Assembly: GCA_002354335.1 (NCBI GenBank)
Contig: DELI01000005.1
Coordinates: 292,385 to 356,384, forward strand
Direction of reading: 5' to 3'
Length of the DNA: 64,000 nt
Source of the DNA: Sphingobacterium sp. UBA2700
GTDB taxonomy: Bacteria; Bacteroidota; Bacteroidia; Sphingobacteriales; Sphingobacteriaceae
Shown here: positions 45,465-55,997 of the stretch, one piece after another
Layout: every line of letters starts with the position of its first letter
Position numbering within the stretch: the first letter of the stretch is position 1
Notes under the pieces: generated by a model
What the model was told of the DNA's origin: nothing
The model's input: the letters and a program-made list of their open reading frames with translations, nothing else
The model's database searches: none
Translations under genes and position numbers: made by a program

Positions 45465-47207
45465 ATGAGTACACTTGAAAAAACGGAAACTTTGGAAGCT
45501 ACTACTATTGCGGCAAATACACAGATCAGTGGTTCGCAAGCGGTTTTAGAGGCCTTAATCCACGAGGGGGTGGATACCGTATTCGGGTATCCGGGTGGTG
45601 CAATTATGCCAATTTATGACGCATTGTATGATTACAATGATAAATTGAAGCATATTTTGGTGCGTCACGAACAGGGTGGAATTCATGCTGCACAAGGATA
45701 CGCACGAACATCAGGACGTGTGGGTGTGGCTTTTGCAACAAGCGGTCCGGGCGCTACAAACCTAGTTACAGGTTTGGCGGATGCGATGATTGATAGCAAT
45801 CCAGTGGTCTGTGTTACAGGTCAGGTATTTGCTTCATTGCTAGGGACAGATGCATTCCAGGAAACTGACGTGATTAACATTACTACCCCGGTCACAAAGT
45901 GGAACTACCAGGTTACTGATGCTAATGAGATTCCAAGTGTACTAGCGAAAGCATTTTATATTGCTCGCACCGGACGTCCGGGGCCAGTATTAATTGATAT
46001 TACCAAGAATGCGCAGTTGCAGCTTTTCGATTATGAAGGCTATGCTAAGTGCAATCATATCCGCTCTTATCGCCCTGCTCCTATTGTTCGTAAGGAATAT
46101 GTAGAAGAAGCAGCGCGCGTAATCAATGCGGCAAAGAAACCATTCGTATTGTTTGGCCAAGGGGTTATCCTAGGTAAAGCCGAGGAGGAATTCCAGCGAT
46201 TTATCGAAAAAAGCGGATTCCCTGCCGCAGCAACCGTGATGGGCTTAAGCGCCCTAGCAACTGACCACCCATTACATGTAGGGATGTTAGGGATGCATGG
46301 TAACTATGCACCAAACGTGATGACCAATGAGTGCGACGTATTGATCGCTATCGGGATGCGTTTCGATGACCGTGTGACCGGTCGTTTGGATAAGTATGCA
46401 AAACAGGCGAAAGTTATTCATCTCGATATTGACCCTGCAGAGATCGACAAGAACGTCAAAGCTGCAGTACCTGTTTGGGGGGACTGTAAAGAAACACTAC
46501 CGATGTTGACTGCCTTATTAGACAAGGTGGATCATAGTGCGTGGCTACAGCAGTTTCGCGAGTTAGAAAAAGAGGAAATCAAGGAAGTAATCCAAGAAGA
46601 ACTTAATCCAACAACTGATATCATGACCATGGGCGAAGTTGTTCGTGAGCTTAATGAGCTAACGGGTGGTAATGCTGTTATTGTTACTGACGTTGGTCAG
46701 CATCAGATGGTTGCTTGTCGTTATGCGAAATACAACCTATCAAAATCGAGTGTTACTTCAGGAGGATTAGGAACAATGGGCTTCGGTTTGCCTGCAGCAA
46801 TCGGCGCCTGGTATGGAGCTCCTGATCGTGATGTCATTGCGATTATCGGTGATGGCGGTATACAGATGACCATTCAAGAGCTTGGAACAATCATGCAATT
46901 TGGTGCGAAAGTGAAGATCCTCATCTTAAACAATGAGTTTTTAGGAATGGTTCGCCAATGGCAGCAGTTGTTCCACGATAAACGTTATTCTTTTGTGAAT
47001 ATCACGAGCCCTGACTTTGTTGCTGTAGCGAAAGGATATTATATCGACGGAAACAAAGTAACGGAGCGTCAGCACTTGAAATCAGCATTAAAGACGATGC
47101 TAGAGCATGATGGCTCTTACCTATTGGAAGTGATGGTGGGGAAAGAGAACAACGTATTCCCGATGGTTGCACAAGGAACGAGTGTTTCTGAAATCAGATT
47201 GAAGTAA
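45465..47207 (+). CDS. ilvB: Acetolactate synthase, large catalytic subunit
   Basis: A 580-residue thiamine-diphosphate enzyme. The catalytic Glu is in LVRHEQGGIHAAQGYAR, and the cofactor motif runs from GDGGIQMT to ILNNE. GFGLPAAIGAWYG and the FAD-binding middle domain are present. It condenses pyruvate to acetolactate or with 2-ketobutyrate to acetohydroxybutyrate. The small subunit gene starts 1 base after its stop. Confidence 0.97.
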   Translation: MSTLEKTETLEATTIAANTQISGSQAVLEALIHEGVDTVFGYPGGAIMPIYDALYDYNDKLKHILVRHEQGGIHAAQGYARTSGRVGVAFATSGPGATNLVTGLADAMIDSNPVVCVTGQVFASLLGTDAFQETDVINITTPVTKWNYQVTDANEIPSVLAKAFYIARTGRPGPVLIDITKNAQLQLFDYEGYAKCNHIRSYRPAPIVRKEYVEEAARVINAAKKPFVLFGQGVILGKAEEEFQRFIEKSGFPAAATVMGLSALATDHPLHVGMLGMHGNYAPNVMTNECDVLIAIGMRFDDRVTGRLDKYAKQAKVIHLDIDPAEIDKNVKAAVPVWGDCKETLPMLTALLDKVDHSAWLQQFRELEKEEIKEVIQEELNPTTDIMTMGEVVRELNELTGGNAVIVTDVGQHQMVACRYAKYNLSKSSVTSGGLGTMGFGLPAAIGAWYGAPDRDVIAIIGDGGIQMTIQELGTIMQFGAKVKILILNNEFLGMVRQWQQLFHDKRYSFVNITSPDFVAVAKGYYIDGNKVTERQHLKSALKTMLEHDGSYLLEVMVGKENNVFPMVAQGTSVSEIRLK

Positions 47208-47208
47208 A

Positions 47209-47799
47209 ATGGAAAAGCAAGAATATACAATAACTGTTTACACGGAAAATACTATCGGGATGATCGGCCGTATCACCGGGATCTTCTCGCGCCGTAAAAT
47301 CAATATAGAAAGTTTAAACACCTCCCCTTCTGAGGTGGAAAATATACACCGCTTCACGATTCTGATTACAGAATCGGAAGAGGTTGTTCGCAAGCTATGC
47401 CGCCAGATTGAAAAACAAGTGGAAGTATTGAAAGCTTATTTCAATACGAACGATGAGTTAATCTGGCAAGAACAGGCTTTATATAAGGTTCCGGCAGATG
47501 TAATTGCTGAGAAAGCTTATGTTGAGCGTCTATTACGTCAATACGGTGCTAACGTTGTTGTTATCCGTAATGACTACATCGTATTTGAAACAGCAGGACA
47601 TCGTGAAGAGATCGACCGCCTAACGGAAGAACTCGGCAAGTATAAGCTTATCGAATTTGTGCGTGGCGCTCGTATCGCTATCATTAAAGATAGCGCAGGA
47701 TTCCACAAGAAGCTTAAGCAATTCGAACGCGAAGAGCCAGCTCCGGAAATCGTTGAAAACGAGTTCTTGGATCAGCGCGATGATGTATTTACTATGTAA
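47209..47799 (+). CDS. ilvN: Acetolactate synthase, small regulatory subunit
   Basis: A 196-residue regulatory subunit. An N-terminal ACT domain (ITVYTENTIGMIGRITGIFS, RRKINIESLNTSPSE) binds the feedback amino acid, usually valine. The C-terminal ALS small-subunit domain follows from about residue 85. It sits directly behind ilvB. A longer form than the 90-residue enterobacterial IlvN, as in most bacteria (IlvH type). Confidence 0.95.
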   Translation: MEKQEYTITVYTENTIGMIGRITGIFSRRKINIESLNTSPSEVENIHRFTILITESEEVVRKLCRQIEKQVEVLKAYFNTNDELIWQEQALYKVPADVIAEKAYVERLLRQYGANVVVIRNDYIVFETAGHREEIDRLTEELGKYKLIEFVRGARIAIIKDSAGFHKKLKQFEREEPAPEIVENEFLDQRDDVFTM

Positions 47800-47811
47800 G
47801 TTGGTTAGCAG

Positions 47812-48282
47812 ATGGAAAATGTATTTAAATTCATATTCGAGAGTCGTCGTGCTTTCATCAAATTAATCGAAGAACTTAGCCTGGAACAGTTGAACGAAGT
47901 GCCTGCAGGTTTTAATAATAACATCATATGGAACTTCGGACATATCGTTGTCAGCACACAGACGCTGAGCTATACACGCACGGGTATTAAAGAAGGTGTA
48001 AGCTGGGTAAAGTATGTGGATGCTTATGCAAAAGGCACGAAGCCCACTTACTTTGTGGAGCAAGCAGAAGTCGACGAATTGAAGGCATTAGCCCTATCGA
48101 CTATCGAGGACATCGAAAATGATTACAAAGAAGGCGTATTCGATATTATTACAGCATATGATACAGCTACCTATGGTGCGACAATGAATAACATCGAAGA
48201 TGTATTAACGACCTCTATCGGTCATGACAATCTGCATTTCGGATATGCAGTAGCACAAAAACGTATAATCAACAATCAATAA
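47812..48282 (+). CDS. DinB superfamily protein
   Basis: A 156-residue four-helix-bundle protein. The three metal-site histidines of the DinB/YfiT superfamily are visible: NFGHIV in helix 2 and H138 and H142 in GHDNLHFGYA. Many members use a metal for thiol-dependent or hydrolytic chemistry, often unknown. It starts 12 bases after ilvN and precedes ilvC by 36 bases, so it rides on the ilv transcript; a direct role in branched-chain synthesis is not known. Confidence 0.82.
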   Translation: MENVFKFIFESRRAFIKLIEELSLEQLNEVPAGFNNNIIWNFGHIVVSTQTLSYTRTGIKEGVSWVKYVDAYAKGTKPTYFVEQAEVDELKALALSTIEDIENDYKEGVFDIITAYDTATYGATMNNIEDVLTTSIGHDNLHFGYAVAQKRIINNQ

Positions 48283-48318
48283 TCAATCTAAAAAGAAAAT
48301 ATTTTAAACAGTACAGCA

Positions 48319-49800
48319 ATGGCAAATTATTTCAACACATTACCTCTTAGAGAGCAATTAAACCAATTAGGTGTAGCAGAGTTTATGGATTCTTCGGAAT
48401 TCAATGATGGCGTAAATGCTTTAAAAGGTAAAAAGATCGTAATCGTAGGATGTGGTGCTCAAGGCTTAAACCAAGGTTTAAACCTAAGAGATAGTGGTTT
48501 AGATGTATCTTATGCTTTACGTAAAGAAGCTATTGAACAAAAAAGAGATTCTTGGAAAAATGCAACGGATAATAACTTCAACGTAGGAACTTACGAGGAG
48601 CTTATCCCGACTGCTGACTTAGTAATCAACTTAACTCCAGATAAACAACATACCTCCGTAATCAATGCTGTAATGCCACTGATGAAAGAAGGAGCTACAT
48701 TATCTTATTCTCACGGTTTCAATATCGTAGAAGAAGGTATGCAAATCCGTAAGGATATTACCGTCATCATGGTTGCACCAAAATGTCCAGGCTCTGAGGT
48801 TCGCGCAGAATACTTGAGAGGATTCGGAGTACCGACGCTAATTGCTGTTCACCCGGAGAATGATCCGCAAGGAAAAGGCTGGGCAGAAGCAAAAGCCTAC
48901 TGTGTTGGAACAGGTGGCCACCGCGCGGGAGTCTTGAAATCATCTTTCGTAGCGGAAGTAAAATCAGACTTAATGGGCGAGCAAACTATCCTTTGTGGTT
49001 TATTGCAAACAGGATCTATCCTTTCTTTCGACAAAATGGTAGAAAAAGGAATCGACGCTGGCTATGCAGCTAAACTTGTTCAATACGGTGTGGAAGTAAT
49101 CACAGAAGCATTAAAGCATGGTGGTGTAAGCGGTATGTTCGATCGCTTGAGCAATCCGGCGAAAGTGAAAGCTTTCCAATTATCGGAGGAATTGAAAGAC
49201 ATTATGCGTCCGTTATTCCAAAAACACCAAGACGATATTATGTCAGGTCATTTCAGTAAAACGATGATGGAAGACTGGGCGAATGGCGATGCTAATCTAT
49301 TGAAATGGAGAGCAGAAACTGGAGAGACCGCTTTTGAAAAAACTGCCGCTGGCGATGTTAAAATCGACGAGCAAGAATACTTTGACAACTACTTATTGAT
49401 GTCTGCTTTTGTTCGTGCGGGAGTTGAATTAGCATTCGAAACGATGGTAGATGCGGGTATCAAACCAGAATCGGCATACTACGAATCATTACACGAGACG
49501 CCATTGATCGCAAATACGATTGCTCGTAAGAAATTATTCGAGATGAACCGTGTTATCTCCGATACGGCAGAATACGGTTGTTACCTATTCGATCAGGCAT
49601 GTAAACCGTTACTGAAGGATTTCATGAGCAAAATCGACACGGATGTTGTTGGTAAAAACTACAACGAAGGCAAAGACGGATCGGTAGACAATATTACATT
49701 GGTTCAGGTTAATGAGCAATTACGTAATCACGAGGTTGAAGTAGTGGGTAGAAAGTTGCGTAAAGCGATGACTGCCATGAAAGCTATTAAAACTATTTAA
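48319..49800 (+). CDS. ilvC: Ketol-acid reductoisomerase (class II)
   Basis: A 493-residue enzyme of the long, class II (E. coli-like) type. The NADPH Rossmann motif is [35 protein letters not shown] and two C-terminal knotted helical domains follow. It turns acetolactate into 2,3-dihydroxy-isovalerate. A 12-bp stem-loop lies between it and leuC. Confidence 0.97.
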   Translation: MANYFNTLPLREQLNQLGVAEFMDSSEFNDGVNALKGKKIVIVGCGAQGLNQGLNLRDSGLDVSYALRKEAIEQKRDSWKNATDNNFNVGTYEELIPTADLVINLTPDKQHTSVINAVMPLMKEGATLSYSHGFNIVEEGMQIRKDITVIMVAPKCPGSEVRAEYLRGFGVPTLIAVHPENDPQGKGWAEAKAYCVGTGGHRAGVLKSSFVAEVKSDLMGEQTILCGLLQTGSILSFDKMVEKGIDAGYAAKLVQYGVEVITEALKHGGVSGMFDRLSNPAKVKAFQLSEELKDIMRPLFQKHQDDIMSGHFSKTMMEDWANGDANLLKWRAETGETAFEKTAAGDVKIDEQEYFDNYLLMSAFVRAGVELAFETMVDAGIKPESAYYESLHETPLIANTIARKKLFEMNRVISDTAEYGCYLFDQACKPLLKDFMSKIDTDVVGKNYNEGKDGSVDNITLVQVNEQLRNHEVEVVGRKLRKAMTAMKAIKTI

Positions 49801-49828
49801 ATTTTTCGTAAATTAGATAGCTTTCAAT

Positions 49829-49861
49829 GGGGTAAAATTAATAATCTCATAATTTTACCCC
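49829..49861 (+). other. Stem-loop between ilvC and leuC
   Basis: GGGGTAAAATTA (49829-49840) pairs perfectly with TAATTTTACCCC (49850-49861) around a 9-base loop. No T-run follows, so this is more likely a partial terminator, a processing site or a 3'-end protector than a full stop signal. It marks the ilv/leu boundary. Confidence 0.6.
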
Positions 49862-49896
49862 ATTTACAATTAAAACCAAACAGTTCAATAAAAGAA

Positions 49897-51294
49897 ATGG
49901 GAAAAACATTAGTAGAAAAAATTTGGGATGCACATGTCGTCAAGCGTGCTGAAGGGTTTCCAGATATGTTATATATCGATACCCATCTAATCCATGAAGT
50001 GACCTCTCCGCAGGCGTTCGATGGATTACGCAAAAGAGGACTACCGGTATTCAGACCTCAACAAACGGTAGCCACTGCTGACCATAATGTGCCTACATTA
50101 GATCAGCACCTTCCGATAAAAGAAGAGCTATCTCGCTATCAGGTAGATATGCTTACAAAAAACTGTAAAGAATTCGGCATTGAACTATACGGCTTAGGCC
50201 ACCCTTACCAGGGGATTGTCCATGTTATAGGTCCTGAATTAGGTATTACACTTCCCGGAAAAACAATGGTGTGTGGGGATAGTCATACTTCAACGCACGG
50301 TGCTTTCGGCGCTATTGCATTTGGTATTGGTACTTCACAGGTTGAGCAGGTATTTGCTACACAATGTTTATTGCAACAAAAGCCAAAGACCATGAAGATC
50401 GAGGTCAATGGTGAATTAGGCAATGGAGTCGGTGCGAAGGATATCATCCTTTACATTATTTCGAAGATCTCCGCTGCTGGTGGAACAGGATATTTTGTTG
50501 AATACGCAGGTTCAGCGATTCGCTCTTTAAGTATGGAAGGCCGAATGACGATCTGTAATATGAGTATCGAAATGGGTGCTCGTGGTGGTTTAATCGCACC
50601 TGATGAAACGACGTTCGAATATATCAAGGGCAGAGAATTTGCTCCAAAAGGCGAAGAATGGGATAAAGCATTAGCCTATTGGAAAACATTATACTCAGAC
50701 GAAGATGCACAATTCGATGAAGTATTAACATTTGACGCTGCGGATATACAACCGATGATTACTTACGGTACTAACCCGGGTATGGGGATCGGCATTACGG
50801 AACATATCCCAACCACAGATTCTCAACCTGAGAATGAGCGTCCGTCGTATCAGAAAGCGCTAGATTACATGGGATTTCATGATGGCGATTCTGTAATCGG
50901 CAAACCTGTTGATTATGTCTTTATTGGAAGCTGTACAAACTCTCGTATCGAAGATCTACGTCAGGTCGCTGCCTTCGTTCAGGGCAAAAAGAAAGCCGAC
51001 AATGTAGAAGTTTGGATTGTTCCAGGATCGAAACAAGTAGAAGCACAGGCAAAAGAGGAAGGTATCGACAAGGTATTTGAAGCCGCAGGCTTCATGCTTC
51101 GTGAGCCTGGATGTTCTGCATGTCTGGGTATGAATGAAGATAAGATTCCAGCAGGTAAATACTGTGTTTCGACTTCTAACAGAAACTTCGAAGGACGTCA
51201 GGGGCCAAATGCTCGTACGATGTTAGTAAGCCCATTGACTGCAGCAGCGGCGGCAGTGACTGGCAAAATTGTAGACGTAAGAGAATTGGTATAA
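49897..51294 (+). CDS. leuC: 3-isopropylmalate dehydratase large subunit
   Basis: A 465-residue aconitase-family protein. The [4Fe-4S] cysteines lie in [11 protein letters not shown] and [30 protein letters not shown] is the typical substrate-loop motif. It isomerises 2- to 3-isopropylmalate together with LeuD. The leuD gene is not immediately next: a broken gene occupies the 335-base interval. Confidence 0.97.
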   Translation: MGKTLVEKIWDAHVVKRAEGFPDMLYIDTHLIHEVTSPQAFDGLRKRGLPVFRPQQTVATADHNVPTLDQHLPIKEELSRYQVDMLTKNCKEFGIELYGLGHPYQGIVHVIGPELGITLPGKTMVCGDSHTSTHGAFGAIAFGIGTSQVEQVFATQCLLQQKPKTMKIEVNGELGNGVGAKDIILYIISKISAAGGTGYFVEYAGSAIRSLSMEGRMTICNMSIEMGARGGLIAPDETTFEYIKGREFAPKGEEWDKALAYWKTLYSDEDAQFDEVLTFDAADIQPMITYGTNPGMGIGITEHIPTTDSQPENERPSYQKALDYMGFHDGDSVIGKPVDYVFIGSCTNSRIEDLRQVAAFVQGKKKADNVEVWIVPGSKQVEAQAKEEGIDKVFEAAGFMLREPGCSACLGMNEDKIPAGKYCVSTSNRNFEGRQGPNARTMLVSPLTAAAAAVTGKIVDVRELV

Positions 51295-51312
51295 CGAAGA
51301 GGATGCTCGTCT

Positions 51313-51594
51313 ATGGTATTGGAGGTTGCCATCCTACAGATTAAGCCCGGTCTTTCTAACGAATTTGAGAAGGCTTTTTAACAAGCAGAAGCAATCATTC
51401 AGTCCATTGATGGATATATAAACCATGAATTAAAAAAATGTATAGAGCATGATCATCAATATATCTTGCTTGTCAATTGGAAAACCCTAGAAGATCATAC
51501 GATTGGATTCAGAAAATCAGAAGTATATCAGGATTGGAAAAAGCTGTTACATCACTTTTACGATCCTTTTCCTAAGGTCGAACATTACATTTAA
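51313..51594 (+). pseudogene. Antibiotic biosynthesis monooxygenase (ABM) family gene with an in-frame stop
   Basis: One reading frame runs 94 codons from the ATG at 51313 to TAA at 51592, interrupted only by TAA at 51379-51381. Before it comes MVLEVAILQIKPGLSNEFEK; after it comes a stretch with YILLVNWKTLEDHTIGFRKS and [14 protein letters not shown], which matches the C-terminus of small ABM-type dimeric alpha+beta-barrel proteins. No frameshift is needed. A single base change (for example CAA or AAA to TAA) explains it. A sequencing error is possible. It lies between leuC and leuD in the operon direction. Confidence 0.8.
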
Positions 51595-51629
51595 TTCTAA
51601 CATTCCTCGAAAGCATAATTAATAAAGAG

Positions 51630-52214
51630 ATGAAAAAATTTGAAAAACTATCCTCTCGTGTAGTCCCTCTACCGATAGAAAACATAGATACCGATCAGAT
51701 CATCCCGGCGCGTTTCTTAAAAGCGACAACACGCGAAGGCTTCGGTAATAACTTATTCCGTGACTGGCGATTCGACAGTTACGATCAGCCGAAGGTTGAC
51801 TTCGTGATGAACAACCCTACTTACACCGGAAAGATCCTTGTTGCTGGAAAGAACTTCGGATGTGGTTCCTCCCGTGAGCATGCTGCATGGGCTATACAGG
51901 ATTACGGATTTGATGTAGTTGTCAGCTCGTTCTTCGCGGATATTTTCAAAGGAAATGCCTTGAACAATGGCGTATTGCCTATCACAGTTTCAGAGGAATT
52001 CCTTGAGAAAATCTTTGACAAGGTGTTTGTTAATCCGGATACCGAGCTTGTTGTCGATTTAGAGGCACAAACACTAACGATTGCCGAAACAGGTGATCAA
52101 TTCACCTTTGAGATTAATCCTTACAAGAAATCATGCTTAATCAATGGTTATGATGATATCGACTTCATCTTAAGCCATAAAGCAGAAATAGAAAACTTCG
52201 AAGCAGCTAGATAA
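51630..52214 (+). CDS. leuD: 3-isopropylmalate dehydratase small subunit
   Basis: A 194-residue swivel-domain partner of LeuC. Typical motifs are [13 protein letters not shown] and [16 protein letters not shown]. Its stop and the start of the next gene share bases (TAATG at 52212-52216), so translation of the ABC protein is coupled to LeuD. Confidence 0.97.
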   Translation: MKKFEKLSSRVVPLPIENIDTDQIIPARFLKATTREGFGNNLFRDWRFDSYDQPKVDFVMNNPTYTGKILVAGKNFGCGSSREHAAWAIQDYGFDVVVSSFFADIFKGNALNNGVLPITVSEEFLEKIFDKVFVNPDTELVVDLEAQTLTIAETGDQFTFEINPYKKSCLINGYDDIDFILSHKAEIENFEAAR

Positions 52215-53677
52215 TGGCAGTAACGGTCCATATTCGAGACTTTTCACTCGCATACGGAAGGCATTCCGTTTTGCAGGATTTGTCATGGACCATTGCAAAC
52301 AGCGAACAGATTGTATTAGCTGGTAAATCCGGCTCGGGCAAGACTAGCTTAGCGAAAGCCATAGCTGGGCTTATAAAAGGAACTGGACAGGTGGAAATCA
52401 ACTACGACTTGTCCAGCTCTTTAGCTCAAAAAACAGTATATATTGCCAATTGGTATCAGTTTACCAATCTTGAAGGTGACCGTAATTTCTATTACCAACA
52501 GCGCTATAATCGTCATCAAGGGCATGATACATTGACGGTGCATGCAGAATTAATGCACTTCGCCGAAAAAGAAGGTTTAAGTTTTTCTGATATCCAAGAA
52601 AGAATAAAAGCTTTCGGATTCGATAATGTTCAGCAATCGCAATTGATCGAGTTATCAAGCGGTGAACACAAGAAGCTACAATTAGTGAAGGGACTTTGGC
52701 AAAAGCCGCAGGTGCTCATCATCGATGAACCCTACACCGGCCTTGACACCAGTTCTCGCGCGGTACTAAACGAATGGTTAGACGAATTAATCGCTCAGGG
52801 CGTTCAGTTGCTATTAATTACAAACGATAAGCAATTGCCACAGGGTATCAATTCCATCGTACAACTTGTAGATGGACGTATTGAAAAAGCAGATAGTCTA
52901 GACGATGTATTGCAAGACGCCCAACGCGTAAAGAAACCATTGCCCAGCTTTCTGAAAGCTATCCCTGAGACGCCCTATTCGCATATTGCAGAATTAAAGG
53001 ATGTTGTCATCCGATATGGTGAAAAGGAAGTCTTGAAAAAGGTTTCTTGGTCTGTCAAGGTAGGCGAAAAATGGTTATTACAAGGACCGAATGGTTCCGG
53101 GAAGTCGACCTTATTGAGCTTAATCAATGGCGACCACCCACAATCCTACGGTTTATCCATATCCTTATTCGGCAATCCTCGAGGATCTGGCGAGAGCATA
53201 TGGGACATCAAAGAGAAGATCGGCATGATCTCGCCCGAGATGCACTGGTATTTTGATCAGCAGGCGACCGTATGGCATACCCTAGCTTCTGGATTCTACG
53301 ATAGCATCGGATGGTTTATCGATGTGAAGTTTCAGGAGAAAAAACAAATTGAAGAACTCATGGACTTCTTTGATCTTACCGAACATAAAGATCAATTGCT
53401 CCATACGCTTCCCCTCGGGAAGCAGCGACTGGCCATGCTGGCCAGAAGCATTATCAAAAATCCGCCCCTCTTGGTGCTGGATGAGCCTTGTCAGGGATTA
53501 GATACCACACAGGCTAAGTATTTTAACGATGTAGTCGACGAGCTTTGCCAATACGGCAAAACGTTAATCTATGTTGGCCATTATGAAAGCCAACTGCCCA
53601 ACTGCATCGAACATAGAATTGTATTAGAGCGTGGCGAAGTAAAAGCCATTGAACATAAAGTAGAAAACGTTTTATAG
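52214..53677 (+). CDS. Double ABC ATPase (ModF/PhrA-like), no membrane domain
   Basis: A 487-residue protein with two ATP-binding cassettes. Cassette 1: Walker A GKSGSGKT (37-44), signature LSSGE (147-151), Walker B LIIDEP (D171, E172). Cassette 2: Walker A GPNGSGKST (291-299), a weak signature LPLGKQRL and Walker B LLVLDEP. There are no membrane segments, and the layout resembles E. coli ModF, whose role is poorly known. It lies between leuD and leuB, joined to leuD by a TAATG overlap and 3 bases from leuB. No transporter partner is nearby. Confidence 0.85.
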   Translation: MAVTVHIRDFSLAYGRHSVLQDLSWTIANSEQIVLAGKSGSGKTSLAKAIAGLIKGTGQVEINYDLSSSLAQKTVYIANWYQFTNLEGDRNFYYQQRYNRHQGHDTLTVHAELMHFAEKEGLSFSDIQERIKAFGFDNVQQSQLIELSSGEHKKLQLVKGLWQKPQVLIIDEPYTGLDTSSRAVLNEWLDELIAQGVQLLLITNDKQLPQGINSIVQLVDGRIEKADSLDDVLQDAQRVKKPLPSFLKAIPETPYSHIAELKDVVIRYGEKEVLKKVSWSVKVGEKWLLQGPNGSGKSTLLSLINGDHPQSYGLSISLFGNPRGSGESIWDIKEKIGMISPEMHWYFDQQATVWHTLASGFYDSIGWFIDVKFQEKKQIEELMDFFDLTEHKDQLLHTLPLGKQRLAMLARSIIKNPPLLVLDEPCQGLDTTQAKYFNDVVDELCQYGKTLIYVGHYESQLPNCIEHRIVLERGEVKAIEHKVENVL

Positions 53678-53680
53678 TAT

Positions 53681-54754
53681 ATGAGAAAGAACATTCTTAT
53701 TATTCCGGGAGATGGAATTGGACAAGAAGTAACGACTTGGGGAAAACAAGTATTAGAAGCAATTGCAGAAAAATACGGCCATGAGTTCGTTTTTGACGAA
53801 GCGATTATGGGTCATACAGCCATTGAAGCTACCGGAAATCCACTGCCAGACGAGACATTAGAAAAAGCGAAATCCTCAGATGCTATTCTTTTCGGTGCTA
53901 TTGGACATGCAAAATATGACAACGACCCTTCGGCAAAGGTACGCCCGGAGCAGGGACTATTGAAAATACGTAAAGAATTGGGCTTATATGCTAACCTGCG
54001 CCCAATCCTATTATTCGATGAATTATTGGATGCTTCCAGCTTAAAGCCTGAGGTTTTACGTGGAACAGATATCCTTTTCTTCCGCGAATTAACTGGCGAT
54101 GTGTACTTCGGCGAAAAAAAACGCAACGAGGACAACACTTTCGCATCTGATTTAATGAACTATCATCGCTATGAAGTAGAGCGCATTGCGCGTAAAGCTT
54201 TTGAAGCAGCGAGAACACGTAGCAAAATACTATGCTCCGTTGATAAAGCCAATGTATTAGAAACATCCAGACTATGGCGCGAAGTGGTACAAGAGCTTGC
54301 TCAAGAGTACAGCGACGTAGAAACAGAGCACATGTTCATTGATAATGCAGCAATGCAGTTAGTGAAGAACCCTAAGAAATTCGACGTTGTGCTTACAGCG
54401 AACCTTTTCGGGGATATCCTCACCGACGAAGCGTCGCAGATCGCAGGCTCTATGGGTATGCTAGCTTCAGCATCGATGGGCGATGGTACTGGATTTTTCG
54501 AACCTATCCACGGCTCAGCACATGATATCGCAGGACAAAACAAAGCTAACCCACTAGCCTCTATCCTATCCGCAGCGCTAATGTTGGACATCGCTTTCGG
54601 ATTACAGGAAGAAGCAAAAACAGTAACGCAAGCCGTTGCTGACACGTTGAAAGCTGGCTGGAGAACAGGCGATATTGCCAATGCAGAAACTCCTGCCGAC
54701 AAAATATTAGGCACCAATGAAATGGGCGCTAAAGTATTAGAATTCATCAAGTAA
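53681..54754 (+). CDS. leuB: 3-isopropylmalate dehydrogenase
   Basis: A 357-residue beta-decarboxylating dehydrogenase. Signatures are IIPGDGIGQEV, the substrate arginines in ANLRPILLF and RELTGDVYFGEKKR, and NLFGDILTDEASQIAGS with GFFEPIHGSAHDIAG. It oxidises 3-isopropylmalate with NAD to the leucine keto acid. leuA follows after 33 bases. Confidence 0.97.
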   Translation: MRKNILIIPGDGIGQEVTTWGKQVLEAIAEKYGHEFVFDEAIMGHTAIEATGNPLPDETLEKAKSSDAILFGAIGHAKYDNDPSAKVRPEQGLLKIRKELGLYANLRPILLFDELLDASSLKPEVLRGTDILFFRELTGDVYFGEKKRNEDNTFASDLMNYHRYEVERIARKAFEAARTRSKILCSVDKANVLETSRLWREVVQELAQEYSDVETEHMFIDNAAMQLVKNPKKFDVVLTANLFGDILTDEASQIAGSMGMLASASMGDGTGFFEPIHGSAHDIAGQNKANPLASILSAALMLDIAFGLQEEAKTVTQAVADTLKAGWRTGDIANAETPADKILGTNEMGAKVLEFIK

Positions 54755-54787
54755 ATAAACCAAGGAATAAACATAAATAGAAACGAT

Positions 54788-55942
54788 ATGTTACACGATC
54801 CTAATCACTTATACATTTTCGACACTACCTTAAGAGATGGAGAACAAGTACCGGGATGTCAATTAACGACACCAGAGAAAGTCGAGATTGCCAAAGATTT
54901 GGAACGCTTAGGCGTCGATATCATTGAGGCTGGCTTCCCTGTATCTAGCCCTGGCGATTTCCAATCCGTAGTGGAATTATCAAAAGCTGTCAACGATGTA
55001 ATTATCTGTGCACTGACCCGTGCTAACAAAAACGATATTGATGTAGCTGCTGAAGCATTGAAATATGCAAAGCGACCAAGAATACACACCGGTATTGGCT
55101 CATCCGACATGCATATCAAGTACAAGTTCAACAGCACACGCGAAGAAATCCTAGAACGTGCGGTTGAAGCAGTGAAACACGCCAAATCCTACGTTGAAGA
55201 CGTAGAGTTCTATGCGGAAGATGCAGGACGTGCTGATTTAGCATTCTTAGCACAAATGATCGAAGCCGTTATTGGCGCAGGCGCAACAGTTGTCAATATC
55301 CCCGATACAAACGGATACTGTTTGCCGGATCAATACGGTGCTAAAATCAAATACTTAAAAGATCATGTTCAAAACATCGATCGGGCTATCATCTCTGCAC
55401 ATTGCCACAACGACCTAGGATTGGCTACAGCGAACTCTATCGCTGCTGTTCAGAACGGTGCTCGTCAGGTAGAATGTACGATCAACGGTATTGGTGAACG
55501 TGCAGGAAACACTTCTTTAGAGGAGGTTGCCATGATCTTAAAAGTTCACAAGCAATCGTTCGGTGGTATCACGTCCAACATCGACAGCACGATGTTCACT
55601 GCGCTTTCCCGCAAAGTAAGCGAAATGATGAACATGCCTGTACAGCCTAACAAGGCAATCGTTGGCCGCAATGCATTCGCTCATAGTTCGGGTATCCACC
55701 AAGATGGATTCCTAAAACACAGAGAGAATTATGAGATTATCCGTCCGGAAGATGTAGGTTTGTTAGAAGCCGATATTATCCTTACGGCACGCTCCGGACG
55801 CCATGCCTTAAAGCATCACTTAGAGCGCCTGGGATACAACCTAGACAAAGATAGTCTTGCCGATTGTTATCAACGTTTCTTAGTATTAGCCGATGCGAAG
55901 AAAGACATCAACGACGAAGATTTACTAACACTAGTAAAATAA
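54788..55942 (+). CDS. leuA: 2-isopropylmalate synthase (short form without regulatory domain)
   Basis: A 384-residue enzyme with the HMGL-like catalytic barrel ([12 protein letters not shown], metal ligands in [14 protein letters not shown]) and the linker ([17 protein letters not shown]). E. coli LeuA has about 520 residues; the last 130 or so, the LeuA dimer domain that binds leucine, are missing here because the frame ends just after the linker. Feedback inhibition by leucine through that domain is therefore not expected. A homocitrate-type activity is a formal alternative, but the leu context supports LeuA. A terminator follows. Confidence 0.93.
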   Translation: MLHDPNHLYIFDTTLRDGEQVPGCQLTTPEKVEIAKDLERLGVDIIEAGFPVSSPGDFQSVVELSKAVNDVIICALTRANKNDIDVAAEALKYAKRPRIHTGIGSSDMHIKYKFNSTREEILERAVEAVKHAKSYVEDVEFYAEDAGRADLAFLAQMIEAVIGAGATVVNIPDTNGYCLPDQYGAKIKYLKDHVQNIDRAIISAHCHNDLGLATANSIAAVQNGARQVECTINGIGERAGNTSLEEVAMILKVHKQSFGGITSNIDSTMFTALSRKVSEMMNMPVQPNKAIVGRNAFAHSSGIHQDGFLKHRENYEIIRPEDVGLLEADIILTARSGRHALKHHLERLGYNLDKDSLADCYQRFLVLADAKKDINDEDLLTLVK

Positions 55943-55946
55943 TTTT

Positions 55947-55970
55947 AAAAGGCTGGTTTTCCAGCCTTTT
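55947..55970 (+). terminator. Terminator after leuA
   Basis: AAAAGGCTGG and CCAGCCTTTT (55947-55956, 55961-55970) form a perfect 10-bp stem with a TTTT loop. The right arm ends in four T. It lies 5 bases past the leuA stop and may be partial, as ilvA follows in the same direction 28 bases on. Confidence 0.7.
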
Positions 55971-55997
55971 AACTCCATAATACAAATCAATACCAAC

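Noticed and set aside
51303..51344. Short frame MLVYGIGGCHPTD after leuC
   Set aside because: Out of frame with the preserved ABM sequence, only 13 codons, and not similar to a leader peptide.
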